DNA of 64,000 bases, taken from the NCBI RefSeq assembly GCF_003432065.1, contig NZ_QWDE01000001.1, positions 62,001-126,000 on the forward strand. The letters run 5' to 3'. Of this stretch, positions 43,810 through 53,346 are shown piece after piece. The notes under the pieces were generated by a model that was given only the letters and a program-made list of their open reading frames with translations, was not told the DNA's origin and did not search any database. How positions within the stretch are numbered: the stretch's first letter is position 1; every line of letters starts with the position of its first letter. Source of the stretch: Mucilaginibacter terrenus (lineage in GTDB: Bacteria > Bacteroidota > Bacteroidia > Sphingobacteriales > Sphingobacteriaceae). The position numbers and the translations under genes are program-made.

Positions 43810-46797
43810 ATGCAAAAGAAATTTCTACTTCGTATAAGTACGTTTATGCTTTTTATGATGCTCAGCAGCATTGTAATGGCTCAAAACAGAACCATAACCG
43901 GCAAGGTTACCGATGCTGCCGATGGCTCGCCAATGCCGGGTGTAAGCATTGTTGTAACAGGCTCATCAATCGGCACCACATCAGATGTGAATGGTGCTTA
44001 TAGCTTGAATGTCCCTCCAACGGCAAAAAGCCTAACTTTCACATTCATCGGGTACGCTACCCGTGAGGTACCCTTAACAGAATCAGCAACGCTAAGCGTT
44101 GGCCTTTCACAATCCAGTAACACACTAAACGAGGTGGTAGTGGTAAGCGTTGGTTACGGCACGCTGGATAAGCGTGAGGTGTCAAGCGCTATTACGCATG
44201 TATCAGGCAGAGACCTGCTTCCTGTATCTGCCAATAACCCGTTAATGTCTTTACAGGGCAAAGTGGCAGGTCTTAACATTACTAATACTTCAAGCGGTGA
44301 TCCAAATTCATCACCGAGTATACAATTGCGGGGTGTATCGTCGCGTAATGCAGGGCTTAGTCCGCTTTATGTGGTAAACGGCATTCCCGGTGGCAACATT
44401 GATAACATCAATCAAAATGATATAGAGAGTATTGATGTGTTAAAAGGTGGCGCAGCATCAGCTATTTACGGTACACGAGGAAGCAACGGCGTTATCATTA
44501 TTACCACAAAAAAAGGCACTTCACAGTCCCGCATGTTTTATGACGGTTATGCAAGTTTTGATTATGTAACTAACCGCCTGGAAAACCTTTCACCAGAAGA
44601 GTTTCTACAAAATCGTGTTCAGAATAAGCAAGGGCAGGATTATGGTGCACGTACCAATTGGCTTGGTGCGGTAACCAATTCGCCGGCTTTCAGCCAAAAG
44701 CACACCATGCAGCTTTCCGGCGGATCGGCTAAAACCAACTACTTTGCATCGGCAGATTACCGTAATGCAGATGGTATTGACCTCCGGGCACGCAAAAAAG
44801 AATACGGTGCAAGGATAAACATAAGCCACACTACAGACGACAATATCTTTGTAGGTACGCTTAGTATTGCGCCACGGTACATGAATACCAGCAATTCAGA
44901 TCAGGGTAACTTTAACAATGCTTTGACACTGAACCCAACTTATCCTATTTTCGATGAAACAGGTGCCTATAATTACATCAATACGGGTTTCTTCTCCAAC
45001 AATCCCGTAGAGAATGGTAAGCTGATAAAGTCTGACGCGGAAATAAAAGAGATTGATGTTAACGCTTCATTAAAAGCTAATATCCTGAAGAACCTGAGCA
45101 CTACAGTTACGATCTCTGAAATAAGCCGTTCTGGCCGGAACATGAACTTCAGGCCGTCTACTCTATCCAGCATCGTTCATGCTAACAGAACAACCCAAAC
45201 AAATTTTGCATCGCAGGAACAACAGGAAAACGATCAGAAGAATTTAGAATGGATAGGTAATTATTCGCTGGATGTAAACCGCAATCACTTTAAGTTGCTT
45301 GGTGGTTACTCTTATTCCCTGTATAATTACAAACAGTTCTACGCACAGAACTACGACTTTCCTTTCGACATTTATCAGTGGAACAACCTTGGTTCCGGAC
45401 TATATAACGGCGGTGCGGCAGGGCAGGGGCAATCCGCTGTCGGATCGACCCAAAATGGGTCTACCCTTATCGCTTTTTTTGGAAGGCTGAACTATGATTT
45501 TGACAATAAGTATATCCTGACAGGGAGCTTGCGCCACGAAGGGTCTTCTAAATTTGGAGCCAATAACAAGTGGGGAAATTTCCCGGCGGTATCAGCTGCC
45601 TGGAGGGTATCCGAAGAAGATTTCATTAAAACTTCAGCCCCATGGATCAGCGATTTAAAGGTAAGGGCAGACTATGGTGTAACCGGTAACCAAGATTTTG
45701 GCAACTACCTCTCGTTATTGCTGTATGGCGGCGCAGGTTATTTTCCTTTCAATGGTGTACAATACCAGGTATACGGCCCGTCATCTAACGTAAACCCCGA
45801 CCTGAGCTGGGAACGCTCTATCAATTTCAACGCAGGTGTAGACTTCTCCTTATTCGATAGCCGGATTAGTGGTTCGATAGATTACTACGTACGAAAGAAC
45901 AAAGATTTGCTGGGCTATTACAATGTGCCGCTTCCTCCTAACCCACAATCGCAAACGTTTACTAACGTTGGTACCATGAAAAATACAGGTATCGAGGTTA
46001 CGTTATCCGCAGCGGTAATAAAGCATCGCGATTTTAGCTACAATATCAGCACTGCTTTTTCTTACAACCGCAACAAGTTTATCTCTTTTTCAAACACCTT
46101 ATACAAGGGAGCAACTTTTCAGGATGTAGCAGGTCTGTCTGCTCCGGGATCTCCAGGCGAAATCCAACGTATTGAAGAAGGGCATAGCATTGGCGAATTT
46201 TACACGTTGAAGTCTGCCGGTGTTGATGACTCGGGAGCACTGCTTGTTTACAGAAAAGACGGCAGTATAGTGCCGGCTAATCAGGCATCCAGGGACGACA
46301 GGCAATACGTTGGTAACGGTCTGCCTAAATTCATCGGCTCTTTAAGCAATAACTTCCGGTACAAACGCTTTGATTTGAACATATTCCTGCGCGGTGCTTT
46401 TGGATACAAAGTGTTTAACACACCGGCGTTCTATTTGGGCACGCCGTCAACCCAGGCTGACGCAAATGTGCTTAAATCTGCTTACGACAGCAACAGCAAG
46501 TATTCCAAGCTAAAAAATTCAGCCACAACATCAATCGCGTCTGATTACTTCCTGGAGTCGGGTTCTTTCGTGAAAATTGATAACGTAGCAATGGGTTATA
46601 CACAGCCTTTAAATACCAAGTACTTAAAATCTGTACGGTTTTACGCAGCCGGCAGAAACCTGCACACGTTTACTTCTTATACCGGAGGTGATCCTGACCT
46701 GATAAACAGCAACGGACTTACGCCGGGCGTAAATACGTCGTTAAACTATTATCCATCAACGTTACAATTGATTCTTGGTCTGCAGGCCACATTTTAA
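43810..46797 (+). CDS. SusC/RagA-type TonB-dependent transporter (second glycan locus)
   Basis: This 995-residue protein has a signal peptide (FMLFMMLSSIVMAQ), a carboxypeptidase-like domain (RTITGKVTDAADGSPMPGVSIVVTG), the SusC plug (NEVVVVSVGYGTLDKREVSSAI, IQLRGVSSRNAGLSPLYVVNG, SIDVLKGGAASAIYGTRGSNGVIIITTKKG) and a complete barrel ending in a terminal Phe (LGLQATF), the usual BAM signal. It is first gene of a pair with SusD. Regulation by the adjacent DUF6377 protein is likely; it lacks an STN domain. The glycan is probably the fucose/GalNAc-containing substrate of the GH95 and GH109 enzymes upstream, by proximity only. Confidence 0.95.
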   Translation: MQKKFLLRISTFMLFMMLSSIVMAQNRTITGKVTDAADGSPMPGVSIVVTGSSIGTTSDVNGAYSLNVPPTAKSLTFTFIGYATREVPLTESATLSVGLSQSSNTLNEVVVVSVGYGTLDKREVSSAITHVSGRDLLPVSANNPLMSLQGKVAGLNITNTSSGDPNSSPSIQLRGVSSRNAGLSPLYVVNGIPGGNIDNINQNDIESIDVLKGGAASAIYGTRGSNGVIIITTKKGTSQSRMFYDGYASFDYVTNRLENLSPEEFLQNRVQNKQGQDYGARTNWLGAVTNSPAFSQKHTMQLSGGSAKTNYFASADYRNADGIDLRARKKEYGARINISHTTDDNIFVGTLSIAPRYMNTSNSDQGNFNNALTLNPTYPIFDETGAYNYINTGFFSNNPVENGKLIKSDAEIKEIDVNASLKANILKNLSTTVTISEISRSGRNMNFRPSTLSSIVHANRTTQTNFASQEQQENDQKNLEWIGNYSLDVNRNHFKLLGGYSYSLYNYKQFYAQNYDFPFDIYQWNNLGSGLYNGGAAGQGQSAVGSTQNGSTLIAFFGRLNYDFDNKYILTGSLRHEGSSKFGANNKWGNFPAVSAAWRVSEEDFIKTSAPWISDLKVRADYGVTGNQDFGNYLSLLLYGGAGYFPFNGVQYQVYGPSSNVNPDLSWERSINFNAGVDFSLFDSRISGSIDYYVRKNKDLLGYYNVPLPPNPQSQTFTNVGTMKNTGIEVTLSAAVIKHRDFSYNISTAFSYNRNKFISFSNTLYKGATFQDVAGLSAPGSPGEIQRIEEGHSIGEFYTLKSAGVDDSGALLVYRKDGSIVPANQASRDDRQYVGNGLPKFIGSLSNNFRYKRFDLNIFLRGAFGYKVFNTPAFYLGTPSTQADANVLKSAYDSNSKYSKLKNSATTSIASDYFLESGSFVKIDNVAMGYTQPLNTKYLKSVRFYAAGRNLHTFTSYTGGDPDLINSNGLTPGVNTSLNYYPSTLQLILGLQATF

Positions 46798-46808
46798 CAT
46801 TTAACAAC

Positions 46809-48539
46809 ATGAAAAAATATCAACTATATATAAGCAGTTTGTTCCTGACGGCTGTTTTAGCCGGAAGCTGCACCAAGCTGGACGAACATGTATACGACCG
46901 GGTGGATGCATCAGGTTTTTTAACCAGGCGAGACGATGTGATTAGAGATTTTCTTCGTCCATTCGAACATGGGTATTGGAGCATACAGGGCAATGACTAC
47001 TACGCTGCAAATGAGGATTGTACCGATGAGTACGGAACGTACAATCGCCAGGGGGACTGGCAGGATGGCGGTTACTACCAGCGCATGCATTACCACACCT
47101 GGACCACAAACGACTTTTTTACCAGCGGTGTATGGACAAACCTTTACCAGGGTATTGTGCTTTCTACCAACTCCTTACAGGATATGGAAGGCATCCAGGA
47201 TCCGGCTAAGCTGAGCGTAACACCAGAGGAACTGGCAGACTTTAAGTCGGAGTTGCGTACACTGAGGGCCTGGTTCTACCTAAGAGCATTTGATTTCTAT
47301 CGCAATATTGAAATCGTAACCGATGTAAAAAATTCAACTCAAGGTAACCCACAGTCTACTCCGCAAGAAACATTCGCCTTTATTGAAAAGGAACTGACGG
47401 AAGCTATTCCGGGTTTACCTACGCGCGATCAGCTAGGCGCTAAAGGTATCGGCCGGTGGACAAAAGCAGGCGCGGCTGCATTGCTTGCCAGGCTTTATTT
47501 AAACGCTAAGGTTTATACCGGCGTAGAAAAGTTTACCGAATGTGAAGCAGTATGCAGGGACATTATTGGTGGTAAATATGGTAGCTACGCCCTTGATACA
47601 CGATGGGATGCGCCCTTCGACTATACGAATACGTCCACCAGTTCAGAAGTGATCTATGGCTTTCCCGGAACCCTTGCGCGTACACACTGGCAGTATGATG
47701 GCGGCATGTTCTTTAATGCTATGACGTATGATGCCGCTCCGTTATATTGTGGTTTTACAGACTTTGGACAAGCTAATCCACGTTTTGCGCTTCAACCCGG
47801 ACGTGATGTAGATAGCGTGGAGTACAGCTTCCAATTAGGAAAGCCATTTGTTAAATTCCAAAGGTATCCAGATGACCTGCGCCTGAAAAAGTATCGCAAC
47901 CTGGGTGATAGCAAGCGCGAGGGCATGTTTCTTTACGGATATCTGCCTTTTAAACGTACAGTGAACGGCTCTGAACGTGCAGATACCGTAAGAGGCAATA
48001 AAGGCCCTTATCCGCTGTTTATCCGCGACCAGGTGGGGATGTTCCTGAATGCTAAGCCGGGTACAAAAATATCTGACAAAGAATCGAACATGAACCATGC
48101 TGATCACAATTCGGGTGTGTTCTTACTTAAATACCCGCTTTATCCTACGCCAGACCCTAATCGGATTACCTCCGCGTATGCTGAAGTACGTTTGTCTGAA
48201 ATTTACTATACCCTGGCCGAGTGCCTTTACCGCAAAGGCGACAAATCAGGTGCGGCAGCACAACTAAATCAGGTAAGGCGCCGTAATTACCCGGATGGAT
48301 CTCCAAGCTTATACAAGTTAGATGGCAGCCAATTGACAGATCAGGAAATGCTTGACGAGTGGGGCAGGGAGTTTATTGGCGAAAACAGGCGCAGAACTGA
48401 CCTTATCCGCTGGGGCGTTTTTAGCACCGGAACATGGTGGGACAAACAGCCTGATGGCGATAAGCATACAGAAATATTCCCTATAGGTAAAGATATTCTC
48501 AATGTAAACCCGCAATTGAAACAAAACCCGGGTTATTGA
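46809..48539 (+). CDS. RagB/SusD family glycan-binding lipoprotein
   Basis: This 576-residue lipoprotein has the signal YISSLFLTAVLAGSC and the SusD core: DFKSELRTLRAWFYLRAFDFYRNIEIV, WTKAGAAALLARLYLN, YAEVRLSEIYYTLAECLYRKGDKSGAAAQLNQVRRRNYP, DEWGREFIGENRRRTDLIRWG, ending in QNPGY. It starts 11 bases after the SusC stop. It is expected on the cell surface as the lid of the SusC channel. A strong terminator follows, so no further gene belongs to this pair. Confidence 0.95.
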   Translation: MKKYQLYISSLFLTAVLAGSCTKLDEHVYDRVDASGFLTRRDDVIRDFLRPFEHGYWSIQGNDYYAANEDCTDEYGTYNRQGDWQDGGYYQRMHYHTWTTNDFFTSGVWTNLYQGIVLSTNSLQDMEGIQDPAKLSVTPEELADFKSELRTLRAWFYLRAFDFYRNIEIVTDVKNSTQGNPQSTPQETFAFIEKELTEAIPGLPTRDQLGAKGIGRWTKAGAAALLARLYLNAKVYTGVEKFTECEAVCRDIIGGKYGSYALDTRWDAPFDYTNTSTSSEVIYGFPGTLARTHWQYDGGMFFNAMTYDAAPLYCGFTDFGQANPRFALQPGRDVDSVEYSFQLGKPFVKFQRYPDDLRLKKYRNLGDSKREGMFLYGYLPFKRTVNGSERADTVRGNKGPYPLFIRDQVGMFLNAKPGTKISDKESNMNHADHNSGVFLLKYPLYPTPDPNRITSAYAEVRLSEIYYTLAECLYRKGDKSGAAAQLNQVRRRNYPDGSPSLYKLDGSQLTDQEMLDEWGREFIGENRRRTDLIRWGVFSTGTWWDKQPDGDKHTEIFPIGKDILNVNPQLKQNPGY

Positions 48540-48563
48540 GATTGGTTGAAGTTGGTTTATCGT

Positions 48564-48594
48564 ACGGCGCTCCTGGTAAGGGCGCCGTTTTTTA
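48564..48594 (+). terminator. Intrinsic terminator after the second susD
   Basis: ACGGCGC (48564-48570) pairs with GCGCCGT across a loop of about 12 bases, followed by six T, 25 bases after the stop codon. Confidence 0.8.
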
Positions 48595-48790
48595 TATGCT
48601 GATAAACTTTTTGTGCAGTTGCTGATGTCGGGGAGGTATGTAAACGCGGGAGATTGTAATTTATAAGCAAGAAAATTATATAGATCAGTTCAATCAAAAC
48701 ATTTATAAAGTAACTGATGTAATATCAGTACCTCTCTCTAAACGCCTGTATATATTGCAGCGTTTCCCCTGTAGGCTAATATAAAACATT

Positions 48791-49021
48791 ATGAAAAAGT
48801 TCAGCATTTTTTTAATTGTGATTGGTATAGCTCTAATCATTTTCGGAAACATTTTTTACAAACACCATTTAAATGCCGACGACAGTGGAGGCTCAGCAAA
48901 TATCACAACAATAAACGGCAGTTGGTCAGTTAAGATCCCGGCATTTTTTGGCGGTGTAATGTTGCTCTTTGGATCAATCTTCTACTACGTAGATAGCGAC
49001 GAAAAACGTCTTGCTAAATAA
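48791..49021 (+). CDS. Small two-helix membrane protein (76 residues)
   Basis: This 76-residue protein has two hydrophobic helices (about 4-22, FSIFLIVIGIALIIFGNIF, and 48-66, IPAFFGGVMLLFGSIFYYV) joined by a polar loop with a Ser/Gly/Thr-rich segment, and a charged C-terminus (DSDEKRLAK). I do not recognise a family. The ATG is preceded by an A-rich stretch, and the neighbours are unrelated, so it appears monocistronic. Confidence 0.65.
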   Translation: MKKFSIFLIVIGIALIIFGNIFYKHHLNADDSGGSANITTINGSWSVKIPAFFGGVMLLFGSIFYYVDSDEKRLAK

Positions 49022-49220
49022 TCTTAACAACTACTCACACCTTACATAAGAGTTTTCCGGGATTTGGCTTCTACCAAATTATCGGGAACCTCTGATGTGG
49101 ATTATTTAAAGCCTGCTTTGTAAAAAATCAGGTTGTTTAAGTTTCTACTGACCAAATATCTTCTTTATTGAAGTTTAAAGCATTAACACCTCAGTCGTAT
49201 GCTTTATTATCATTAAATTT

Positions 49221-50963
49221 TTACATGATGAGCCTTACCCCTCCAAGTTCAGAAACATGGTAGGGGAACTTGTTACCGGGCGAGCCGATGAACATAAAAT
49301 TTTTGGGAATTTGCCATTCTTTTGAAAGCCTGTCAATCATCTCCGGGCCAAATTGGCCTTCTATTTCTACGAAGTCGATATCGATGTCCGGATAGGCTCT
49401 GTCCAGTACCTCAATGTCCTTTTTCAAGTTGTTATTGTTGCTTTCGGCGTTAGCAATGTGGACGATCTTTAATCGCTTGGTTGCTTCATTGTCCTCAACA
49501 TACATCATCACCCGATTTAAAATAGCAACGTTGTCACCTCTGGTAAAAAATACCAGTTCCTGCGAACTGATTTTTACCAATGACCGATAGGGCCTGAGCG
49601 TTTTGTTTACCAAACGGCGAATGGGCTTGCCTAAATGTGCGGTGGCGTAAATAAGCCATCTTGTTACCCGCGCTCTGTTTAACATCAGTAAAATGAACAG
49701 CATGGCCGGTATTAGGTAATGAATAAAAACATAAAACGACGCCAGGTTCAGTCGCATATTACCCAAAAAGGCTGCTATTATAAAGCCGATAGCCACCACA
49801 ACCGATAAGACAGGTGCTCTTTCCAACCTCGGTAATTTGTCTCGTTTAGCTTTCAATAGCAGGTTGCCTACGCCAAATAAAGCCATTACCAACAAGAACG
49901 AAAAAGTGTATACACCCGCTAAACTTGCAAGGTCGCCACGGGTTACCAGTAAAATAGAAACGCACAAAATAAAAAAGCCGATTACGATACGATAGTTAAC
50001 GCCCCTTTTGGTTTGGGCAAGAAAAAAGTTTGGCAGTATACGGTCTAAGGTAATACGCTCGGCAAGCCCGGTTACGCCCACATAGGAGGTTAGTACAGCG
50101 CCACTTAATACCAGTACTGCATCCATCGATATAATGTAGCTCAGCCAGCCGCCACTCGCTTTAAGGCCCATATAAGAAAGTAGTGATTCCTGATGATTAT
50201 TAATTGAAGCCATAGGCAATATTGCTAAAGCCAGTAGTGCAATAATGGGATTAAAGAAACTTACTACACGCCACATATTTCGCAGCGTTTTAGGAAATAC
50301 ACCAATCCTTTGTTCTTCCACAAAATTGGCTGAACTCTCAAAGCCCGATATGCCTAGCATTGCCGCTGAAAAACCTAAAAATAGAGCAGTAACAATGCCT
50401 CCTGATGTAACAGGTAAATGCCAGTTGGCAATAAAAATCGCAAGTCCATTATTGAAGAGAAACCAGCAGCAGGTAAGTACCAACAAGGTAAGAGAAGCGA
50501 GATGAGTGATAAATATAATTACAGCTACAATGGCCGATTCTCCAATGCCTATAATAGCCAGCATCATAAATATAGCCAAAACCATTATCGTTGCAGGGAT
50601 CAAGGGAAGGCTGCCTGCAATATCATGAAAATAGAACATTGCCTCGTAAGCCGATATTACCGCCGTAGCCATATACGAAAGAATAGTGAGGCACGCGGCG
50701 AAAGAAGCTGTACGTTTTGATGCCGTATTTAGCAGTACATTGTAAGCACCTCCGTTAAGTGGTAAAGCGCCAACTACTTCACCGTAAATTTTCCTGAACA
50801 GATACAATACAACTGCAACAACCAGCAAAGATATCCAGGCAAACTGGCCTGCATAGGCAATTGTTAGTGCCGAAACATACAGGCAGGAAGAGCTTATATC
50901 GTTACCGCATATAGCAGTGGCTTGCAGTTCGTTAAGCTTGTGCAGCGTCGGATTTTTGTTCAT
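49221..50963 (-). CDS. APC family amino acid permease
   Basis: This 580-residue inner-membrane transporter has about 12 transmembrane helices (first at roughly 22-55) and a cytosolic C-terminal domain of about 110 residues. The first helix carries NELQATAICGNDISSSCLYVSALT, and the loop GEVVGALPLNGGAYNVLLNTASKR is typical of APC-superfamily permeases (substrate-binding glycine-rich stretch). The C-terminal part (AILNRVMMYVEDNEATKRLKIVHIAN, DVEIEGQFGPEMIDRLSKEW) resembles a UspA-like sensor domain. Amino acid or polyamine uptake is likely, exact substrate unknown. It is co-transcribed leftward with the DUF389 gene, 10 bases upstream. Confidence 0.9.
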   Translation of the reverse strand: MNKNPTLHKLNELQATAICGNDISSSCLYVSALTIAYAGQFAWISLLVVAVVLYLFRKIYGEVVGALPLNGGAYNVLLNTASKRTASFAACLTILSYMATAVISAYEAMFYFHDIAGSLPLIPATIMVLAIFMMLAIIGIGESAIVAVIIFITHLASLTLLVLTCCWFLFNNGLAIFIANWHLPVTSGGIVTALFLGFSAAMLGISGFESSANFVEEQRIGVFPKTLRNMWRVVSFFNPIIALLALAILPMASINNHQESLLSYMGLKASGGWLSYIISMDAVLVLSGAVLTSYVGVTGLAERITLDRILPNFFLAQTKRGVNYRIVIGFFILCVSILLVTRGDLASLAGVYTFSFLLVMALFGVGNLLLKAKRDKLPRLERAPVLSVVVAIGFIIAAFLGNMRLNLASFYVFIHYLIPAMLFILLMLNRARVTRWLIYATAHLGKPIRRLVNKTLRPYRSLVKISSQELVFFTRGDNVAILNRVMMYVEDNEATKRLKIVHIANAESNNNNLKKDIEVLDRAYPDIDIDFVEIEGQFGPEMIDRLSKEWQIPKNFMFIGSPGNKFPYHVSELGGVRLIM

Positions 50964-50973
50964 AATACCTAGA

Positions 50974-52293
50974 CTATTGAGCTACGAGTTTTAAACGTGG
51001 TGATTGATATCGCTTTTGCAACCATAACTGTAATTTCTGAACATCTGCACCGCGTAATGGTTTGGTAAACCGGATCAAAGCAACGCGCTGTGTGTCAATT
51101 ATGTTGGTGTCTGGCCTTCTTATAGCCAGTTTACTTACGCCAAATGCAGTAACCGTTGGGTAGAGTATTTTCAATTCCGTAAGCACTGTGCTATCCTTGT
51201 TTAAAGGTTTAGCTGCCAACCTTATCGTATCGGGTTTGTTTTGGCTGTTAAAAACATCCTCCAGTATACTAGCTTTAATCTGGGAGAAATCTATTTCTTG
51301 TTTGGCGTTAAGTCCCTGCCGGATATTCAATTGTACATTACGTAAGCGGTAACCGTTCATCCGGTGTTTTAACGAGTCAATTACGGGTTTATCGAGAACG
51401 GATCCAATTAGCAAAAGATCTATAGTTTTCTTTCCATCCGAGTAAGTATAGGTTTTTGAAACTACTTGTGTGCTATTGAAGTGAAATTCCTGTTCTACAA
51501 ATTTCCGGGCGTTATTTTCAAAGATGCTCTTGTTTACAATGCGATAAGCCATATAGATGCTTGGTATAATGGTTAGCACTACAATAATGATCACATACCG
51601 GGTAACTTTCTTTTGAACTGCCGGATCGTCAAAATGCGTGCGCTGCAGTTGGAGGTAACGTGACATGAGGTAAGTGGCAATAGCAATGAATACGCTATTG
51701 ATGAAGTATAGATAAATGGCTCCAAGCACATATAGCCAATTACCCGTGGCAATGCCAAACCCTGCAGTGCACAGTGGCGGCATTAGTGCTGTTGCTATGG
51801 CTACGCCAGGCACCACGTTGTTTTTTTCTTTACGGGATGCTGCTACCATACCCGCCAAACCACCAAAAAATGCAATGAAGACATCCCATATTGACGGAGA
51901 AGTGCGGGCGAGCAGTTCGGATTGTGCTTCATGTAAAGGGGTGATAGAGAAATATAAAGTTGAAGTAATAACGCTTACCAGTGTGGCAACCAGGAGGTTT
52001 TTGCCTCCTTTTTTAACCATTGAAAGATCATTAATGCCAATGCCTAATCCAATTCCCATTACCGGGCCCATTATAGGTGAAATAAGCATTGCACCAATAA
52101 TCACAGCTGTCGAATTAACATTTAAACCAATAGATGCAATGAAAATAGCAAATATAAGTGCCCAAAGGTTGGTACCACGAAAATCGATATTCTTCCGTAT
52201 GGCAGTAACAATCTCTAATTCGTCGGCCTTATCTTCCTGTAAATTAAAGCGGTTTGTTATAGCGTGGCGTATCTGTTGTAGTAATTCATTCAT
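50974..52293 (-). CDS. DUF389 family membrane protein
   Basis: This 439-residue protein has the DUF389 core in its first 250 residues: RHAITNRFNLQEDKADELEIV, then TNLWALIFAIFIASIGLNVNSTAVIIGAMLISPIMGPVMGIGLGIG, SIWDVFIAFFGGLAGMVAASRKEK and GVAIATALMPPLCTAGFGIATG, with about six membrane helices. The C-terminal 200 residues are soluble and look like a sensing or binding domain (KTIDLLLIGSVLDKP, LRNVQLNIRQGLN). Function unknown; the family is linked to stress and transport. I chose ATG 52293 (MNELLQQ); the longer frame begins with TTG. It sits 10 bases before the permease gene. Confidence 0.88.
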   Translation of the reverse strand: MNELLQQIRHAITNRFNLQEDKADELEIVTAIRKNIDFRGTNLWALIFAIFIASIGLNVNSTAVIIGAMLISPIMGPVMGIGLGIGINDLSMVKKGGKNLLVATLVSVITSTLYFSITPLHEAQSELLARTSPSIWDVFIAFFGGLAGMVAASRKEKNNVVPGVAIATALMPPLCTAGFGIATGNWLYVLGAIYLYFINSVFIAIATYLMSRYLQLQRTHFDDPAVQKKVTRYVIIIVVLTIIPSIYMAYRIVNKSIFENNARKFVEQEFHFNSTQVVSKTYTYSDGKKTIDLLLIGSVLDKPVIDSLKHRMNGYRLRNVQLNIRQGLNAKQEIDFSQIKASILEDVFNSQNKPDTIRLAAKPLNKDSTVLTELKILYPTVTAFGVSKLAIRRPDTNIIDTQRVALIRFTKPLRGADVQKLQLWLQKRYQSPRLKLVAQ

Positions 52294-52873
52294 TAGCAAA
52301 TATTTTTTAGCAAATCCGGTTTCATATGTCAGCCTCTTGCATTCGCAAAATGGTTCGATCTGCCCCTGGAATTTAGCAACAGCAATTAAACTCACCATAA
52401 TACTTTCGTAAGATAACATAAGAGTCGCCAAATACTATGCAACTTAGAAGCCTTAAGTCATAATAGTAGTCGGGTTATCGTCAGTTTATAACTATATCAA
52501 GATAAAGTCATCGATGATAACCAAGTCAACAGCCTATTAGAGCTATTTGTTCCTTAAATGATATTCTTTTCTTACTCAGGGGCGGTTTGTTGACCTAACG
52601 TAATGAAGATGGACCTTTTCCCCGGAGTAGTTCAGGATGTATACTTTCGTACTTTGATGCAAGGTAAATGGTGGATCATTAGCTAGACCTAGTTAGTTGA
52701 ACAGTTAAGAAAGGTGGTCGGCAAACAAATCTGAAAAAATAACGAAAGAGGGGCAAGGTTAGCTGTGTTAAAATAGAAAGATTACTTGACAATTGTGGTT
52801 ATTTTTCCATGCTTTGCAACAAAACTTTTGCAGAAAACAAAAGCATTTTTGTTGATGTTTGTACTTTACTTAA
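52294..52873. other. Intergenic region before the efflux operon
   Basis: This 580-base gap holds the divergent control regions of the DUF389 gene and the efflux operon. GGTTATC (52473-52479) and GATAACC (52516-52522) are a perfect 7-bp inverted pair 36 bases apart; their role is unknown. I see no credible gene, terminator or exact TAnnTTTG box. Confidence 0.4.
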
Positions 52874-53269
52874 ATGAAAAAAACACACCATAGCCAAATA
52901 GTAGATTTTACTGTTCTTACGGTAATGGTGTTTTATTTTCTTGTGGCTACCACACACATTTTTTTCCTTTCCCATAAGCGAGATCAGTTGCAAAATAAGC
53001 AGGTCACCGGTAACTCCATTTTCAAACGAAGAATGGAGATAACTTCCGGAAGCGCTTCTCAACCGACACAAATCAAAAGGCCAGATAAATCAACCTTCGA
53101 GGAGAAAAATAATGTAAGTGATATAATTATTATGGCTGCTCGTTTTTTCGTTTTGCTGCTATTTATCTCATTGACGAGTCCGCTAAATTCTCGGTTCAGC
53201 CTTTTAAAAAAGGATATAACTACTCTGCCTCGTCATACTTTTCTCTCTCTTCAAATCATCCGGATCTGA
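52874..53269 (+). CDS. Small membrane protein preceding the efflux operon
   Basis: I do not recognise this 131-residue protein. It has a hydrophobic N-terminal helix (about 10-32, VDFTVLTVMVFYFLVATTHIFFL), a basic, Gln/Asn/Lys-rich middle and a second hydrophobic segment (about 84-100, IIIMAARFFVLLLFISL) followed by a basic C-terminus. It lies 77 bases upstream of the TolC-like gene on the same strand. The frame is AT-rich and could be fortuitous, but the intact length and upstream position in the transport operon favour a real gene. Confidence 0.55.
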   Translation: MKKTHHSQIVDFTVLTVMVFYFLVATTHIFFLSHKRDQLQNKQVTGNSIFKRRMEITSGSASQPTQIKRPDKSTFEEKNNVSDIIIMAARFFVLLLFISLTSPLNSRFSLLKKDITTLPRHTFLSLQIIRI

Positions 53270-53346
53270 AACTGGTTTAATTCCCTGTTTTAGCTGATTT
53301 AAATTCCTGCACATCTGTGACAGGTTTACTCATATATCCGAATTTT

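Noticed and set aside
51716-52411. Forward-strand 231-codon frame opposite the DUF389 gene
   Set aside because: The reverse strand shows clear DUF389 membrane motifs; this frame is its shadow.
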